The position numbers and the translations under genes are program-made. A stretch of DNA of 64,000 bases from Sphaerisporangium corydalis (GTDB lineage Bacteria > Actinomycetota > Actinomycetes > Streptosporangiales > Streptosporangiaceae), in the NCBI RefSeq assembly GCF_025506355.1, contig NZ_JANZYP010000012.1, forward strand, positions 92,816-156,815, in the 5' to 3' direction. This document shows, piece by piece, positions 61,125 to 64,000 of the stretch. Numbering within the stretch: the stretch's first letter is position 1; every line of letters starts with the position of its first letter. The notes beneath the pieces were generated by a model. That model ran no database searches, had not been told where the DNA came from, and worked only from the letters and a program-made list of their open reading frames with translations.

Positions 61125-61541
61125 CTAGTGCCCCGGCATCGGCGCGCCGGACGGCATCTTGTGCCCGCCCACCTGCACCTTGCCCCCGAGCAGCCCGCGG
61201 AAGGACTCCAGCATCTCGGGGGTGTTGCCGAGGACGATCCAGCGCGTGCCGATGAGGTACGCGCCGCCGTAGCTGAGCGCGTCGTCGAGCCACTCCTGCT
61301 TGCCCTTCTCCGTCGCGAAGGTGGTGACGGAGTACTGGCCCTTGGAGGTCTTGCACATGCCCTGCCGCAGCTCGGCGGCGTCGACCTGGATCTTCGGGCT
61401 GCCGCAGCCCGTCCGCATCGCGATCTCCTCGACGGTGGACGGGGCGGCGGCGGTGGCCCCGTTCGCGGCGCCGCAGCCCGCGAGGACCCCGAGCACGGCG
61501 GCCGCGCCGGCCAGCGCGGCCACCCTCCTGGCGGCGATCAT
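61125..61541 (-). CDS. Small lipoprotein, paralogue A
   Basis: A 138-residue exported lipoprotein with lipobox VLAGC (Cys23). The mature part has two conserved Cys (RTGCGSPKIQVD and GMCKTSKGQY) and a small alpha/beta domain (VTTFATEKGKQEWLDDA, YLIGTRWIVLGNTPEMLESF). It is clearly paralogous to the gene just upstream, whose stop overlaps its ATG. Family unknown to me. The ends differ: this copy has a Gly/His/Met/Pro-rich C-terminus. Confidence 0.85.
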   Translation of the reverse strand: MIAARRVAALAGAAAVLGVLAGCGAANGATAAAPSTVEEIAMRTGCGSPKIQVDAAELRQGMCKTSKGQYSVTTFATEKGKQEWLDDALSYGGAYLIGTRWIVLGNTPEMLESFRGLLGGKVQVGGHKMPSGAPMPGH

Positions 61542-61978
61542 GGCGTGGACGTCACGATGTTGCCGCCGACCGCCTGACTGAACGTCTGCAGCATCCCCGG
61601 GTCGTTGCCCGCGATGACCCAGCGCGTGCCGACGAGGTAGTTGCCGCCCCACCGCTTGGCCTCCTCCAGCCAGTCGGACTTGCCCTTGTCGGTGGCGAAG
61701 GTGGTGACGGTGTACTGGCCCTTGGAGGTCTTGCACACGCCCTGGCGCAGCTCGTCGGCGTCGGTCTGGAGTTCGGGCTTCTTGCAGCCGGTCTTGGTGG
61801 CGAGCTGCTTGAGCGTGGCGGGCGGCCCGGCGTTGGCGGCCGAGTTCCCGGCCGCCAGGGCCGGCTTGTCCGTGGTCTCGCCGCCGCCGCACCCCGTGAG
61901 AAGGGCGAGGGTGAGGACGGACCCGAGTAGGGCGGTCGCGCGCATGGCCACGTGAGTGGCGGGGCTGGGGCGTCCCAT
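61538..61978 (-). CDS. Small lipoprotein, paralogue B
   Basis: A 146-residue lipoprotein with lipobox LLTGC (Cys30). The mature part shares with paralogue A the blocks TGCKKPELQTDADELRQG, CKTSKGQYTVTTFAT, KGKSDWLEEA and YLVGTRWVIAGN. The ATG at 61978 has GGAG 7 bases upstream; ATG 61945 would give a shorter signal peptide but lacks a site. It is first gene of the overlapping pair. The two Cys of the mature domain likely form a disulphide. Function unknown. Confidence 0.85.
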   Translation of the reverse strand: MGRPSPATHVAMRATALLGSVLTLALLTGCGGGETTDKPALAAGNSAANAGPPATLKQLATKTGCKKPELQTDADELRQGVCKTSKGQYTVTTFATDKGKSDWLEEAKRWGGNYLVGTRWVIAGNDPGMLQTFSQAVGGNIVTSTP

Positions 61979-62326
61979 GGCAGATCTCCGATCCAGTGGT
62001 CCTGCAGAAGTCACCGTCATCGGGTACGCGGGGATGAGGCGTTCGGTTCACCCCGATCCGGTATTCCTCAGAAGGCGCGTGCGCCGCGCGGGTACGCGCG
62101 CGAGAGAACACACCTTCGCGGGGGCGACCGAGGGCGGGCAGGCTGCCTCCGCACGGCGGCCGGGGCCGCGCCCGAGGGGGCCGGGAGACCTCCGGGATCA
62201 CGATCGCGTCGCGCGGAAATAAAACTTTTCGCGAATCATCGAACCCTTCCGGCCCACCCCGCGTACCTCGTGGCGATGGGGCACCAACCAATGCCGCCAT
62301 GTGTACGTACTCCGGGAGGAGTTCGA
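61979..62326. other. Divergent intergenic region
   Basis: About 350 bases between paralogue B and the DUF1996 gene. An AT-richer patch (62215-62240, AAATAAAACTTTTCGCGAATC) probably holds the promoter of the rightward gene. I see no gene here. Confidence 0.5.
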
Positions 62327-63937
62327 ATGATCCGAATGCAGCTTAGACGGCGGTTCAGGCCCGTCCTGAGTGTCCTTGCCCTGGGTGGGGCGGGGGTCAG
62401 CCTCGTCGCGGCGAGCCTGATCCCGGCTGGGCAGGCCGTTAGTACGGACGTGTCGCTGACGGGCCTCACCGTCAACGCCGGTTCCAGCTTAGTGAGCACG
62501 ACCATGGCCCGGACGGTGAACTGCCCGTCGGTCGCCGAGAGGGTGCCGAACATCCCGGCCGCCGCTCGGACGCAGGTACAGCGTGACCTGACCCAGATCG
62601 ACCGGCAGATCGCGCAGGCCAACTCGCGGCTCGCCAGGCTCGGCAACAGGGCGAGCAACAGCCAGATCCGTGGCTTCGTCCTCAACCCGCTGAGGGTTCA
62701 GCGCTCGATCAGCGTCAACCGCATCGCCAACTCGCTCCGGCGGGCCGGCGGCAGGGCGAACCTCTCCGGGCTGACCTCCTGCTCGGTGCAGAACGGCGCG
62801 GGCGGCGGCGGTCAGACGCCGGCCCCCACACCGTCCGACGACCCGACGACGAACCCGCCGGCCACTCCGGCGCCCAGCGACGACCCCACGGGGCAGCCGT
62901 CGGGCGACCCGAGCACGCCTCCTGGTCCTGGCGCGGACCCGTCGGGCGACCCCTCGGCGCAGCCGTCGGGCGACCCGAGCGGTGACCCGAGCGGCGATCC
63001 CTCCGCTCCCCCCGCCTCGGCGACGCCGACCCCGAGTCCTTCGGCGACCGGTGGCGCGACCGGCCCCTCGCCTGACGACTTCGTCGACATCCGCAAGGTG
63101 CAGCCGAACGTCGACCGCCCCCGCGTCGGGCAGGCGGGTTCGAGAGGCACGTTCGTCTCCCGATGCGGGCGTAACGAGAACGGCCACCACAACTCGGACA
63201 ACGTCATCGTCGCACCGGGGGTCACCAACGGCGCCCACCACGTGCACGACTACGTCGGCAACCTGGACACCAGCGGCTTCTCGACCAACGACAGCCTGCA
63301 GGCTGCTGGGACCACGTGCTCCAACGGCGACAAGTCCACGCACTACTGGCCGGTCGTGCGTCTCCAGAGCGGCCAGGAGAACGACGCCCAGAAGGCGGGC
63401 GGCGGCCTCGACGGCAACATCGGCAAGATCGTGCGCCCCGCCACCGCGACCATCACGCTGAGCGGCAACGCCACCAGCAAGGTCGTCGCGATGCCGACCT
63501 TCCTGCGCATCATCACCGGCGACGCCAAGTCGTTCACCAACGGGCCGACGAACGCCAACGCCCGGTGGACCTGCACGGGGTTCGAGAACCGTCAGCTCAA
63601 GGACAAGTACCCGATCTGCCCGCGCGGCAGCCAGGTCGTCCGGCTCCTGCAGTTCCAGAGCTGCTGGGACGGTAAGAACATCGACAGCGCCAACCACCGC
63701 ACCCACGTCGCGTTCACCGCGGCCGACGGTTCGTGCCCCGCGGGGTTCCAGGCCATTCCCAAGCTGGAGCAGCGCATCACCTACAACCTGCCTCCCGGCC
63801 CGGGCTTCGCGCTCGACAGCTTCCCTGAGCAGCTGCACAAGCCGGTCACCGACCACGGCGACTTCATCAACGTGATGCCGGAGAACCTGATGAAGCAGGC
63901 GGTCAACTGCATCAACACCGGCAGGCGCTGCGGCTGA
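62327..63937 (+). CDS. Secreted DUF1996-domain protein
   Basis: A 536-residue secreted protein. Signal peptide about 1-38 (LSVLALGGAGVSLVAASLIP then GQA). A helical N-terminal region follows (VPNIPAAARTQVQRDLTQID), then a Pro/Ser/Asp/Gly linker of GDPS units (about 165-245), then a DUF1996 domain (about 250-536) with FVSRCGRNENGHHNSDN, VTNGAHHVHDYVGN, THYWPVVRL, LLQFQSCWDGKNID and HRTHVAFTAADGSCPAGF. Conserved His and Cys suggest a metal site and disulphides. DUF1996 proteins occur in actinobacteria and fungi, function unknown. GGGAGGAG before ATG. The window ends 63 bases later in a G/C run. Confidence 0.9.
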   Translation: MIRMQLRRRFRPVLSVLALGGAGVSLVAASLIPAGQAVSTDVSLTGLTVNAGSSLVSTTMARTVNCPSVAERVPNIPAAARTQVQRDLTQIDRQIAQANSRLARLGNRASNSQIRGFVLNPLRVQRSISVNRIANSLRRAGGRANLSGLTSCSVQNGAGGGGQTPAPTPSDDPTTNPPATPAPSDDPTGQPSGDPSTPPGPGADPSGDPSAQPSGDPSGDPSGDPSAPPASATPTPSPSATGGATGPSPDDFVDIRKVQPNVDRPRVGQAGSRGTFVSRCGRNENGHHNSDNVIVAPGVTNGAHHVHDYVGNLDTSGFSTNDSLQAAGTTCSNGDKSTHYWPVVRLQSGQENDAQKAGGGLDGNIGKIVRPATATITLSGNATSKVVAMPTFLRIITGDAKSFTNGPTNANARWTCTGFENRQLKDKYPICPRGSQVVRLLQFQSCWDGKNIDSANHRTHVAFTAADGSCPAGFQAIPKLEQRITYNLPPGPGFALDSFPEQLHKPVTDHGDFINVMPENLMKQAVNCINTGRRCG

Positions 63938-64000
63938 TCGCAGTCCCTTCCGGAGCCGGTACCGCTTCTGTCCGATACCGGAGAAGGGGGGGGGGCCCCC

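Noticed and set aside
63984..64000. G/C homopolymer run at the window end
   Set aside because: A pure G then C run at the very edge may be a sequencing or assembly end effect; no biological claim is made.

Overview
The window is very GC-rich and reads as a chromosomal segment of an actinomycete. GTG and TTG starts are common, and ATGA/GTGA start-stop overlaps are frequent. Actinobacterial hallmarks include glgC/glgM, a LAL-type LuxR regulator, ECF sigma factors with zinc anti-sigma factors, and a class Ia nrdAB operon under a B12 riboswitch. Gene content suggests Streptosporangiales (Nonomuraea/Streptosporangium-like); this placement is inferred from gene content, not from a marker gene. No insertion sequence, prophage, CRISPR array, rRNA or replication origin was found.

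Layout, left part (1-16760). A divergent catabolic locus (1-6194) has a leftward molybdenum hydroxylase (large subunit cut by the window edge, plus [2Fe-2S] subunit), a GntR/FCD regulator and a VOC protein. Rightward it has a fused E1 alpha/beta 2-oxoacid dehydrogenase and its lipoyl E2. Two related palindromes lie between the arms. Next come a CBS-domain protein, a DUF427 protein, and a secreted pair (7362-11745): an animal-type haem peroxidase with two discoidin domains and an FN3/carbohydrate-binding partner, behind a LacI-type operator. A three-gene coupled operon (SgcJ-like, SRPBCC, NmrA-like) precedes a Val-Gly-Cys-Gly tRNA cluster and a TetR/ABC exporter module with a perfect 30-bp operator.

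Centre (16853-46969). glmS, a pirin with an unusual inserted repeat tail, an ECF sigma factor with a SnoaL domain, a beta/gamma-crystallin (I36) protein and a two-component system come first. Then follow a polyprenyl diphosphate synthase, an SNF2 helicase and an orphan TctC-like lipoprotein. The nrdAB operon carries two NrdR-box-like sites and a cobalamin riboswitch. After that: MscS, a pentapeptide-like membrane protein, glgC/glgM (ADP-glucose and maltose-1-phosphate/GlgE-type alpha-glucan synthesis), a zinc-ribbon membrane protein with two repeat tracts, a DUF4232 lipoprotein, a possible 28-residue membrane peptide, pgeF, an acyltransferase-3, a second two-component system and a GNAT enzyme.

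Right part (47242-63937). A di-haem b membrane protein is translationally coupled to a NuoF-like flavoprotein with a C-terminal ferredoxin domain. Beside them are an ECF sigma/zinc anti-sigma pair and a DUF4142 protein; I consider this the most interesting candidate system. A cholesterol-oxidase-like GMC enzyme with a four-Cys motif, a Cys-nucleophile alpha/beta hydrolase and a LAL regulator follow. Then come a TetR/P450/[3Fe-4S] ferredoxin module, two overlapping paralogous lipoprotein genes and a secreted DUF1996 protein.

One structural theme runs across the window. Short tandem duplications containing the stop codon occur at the 3' ends of several genes, and in-frame low-complexity repeats interrupt or link domains in at least six proteins.
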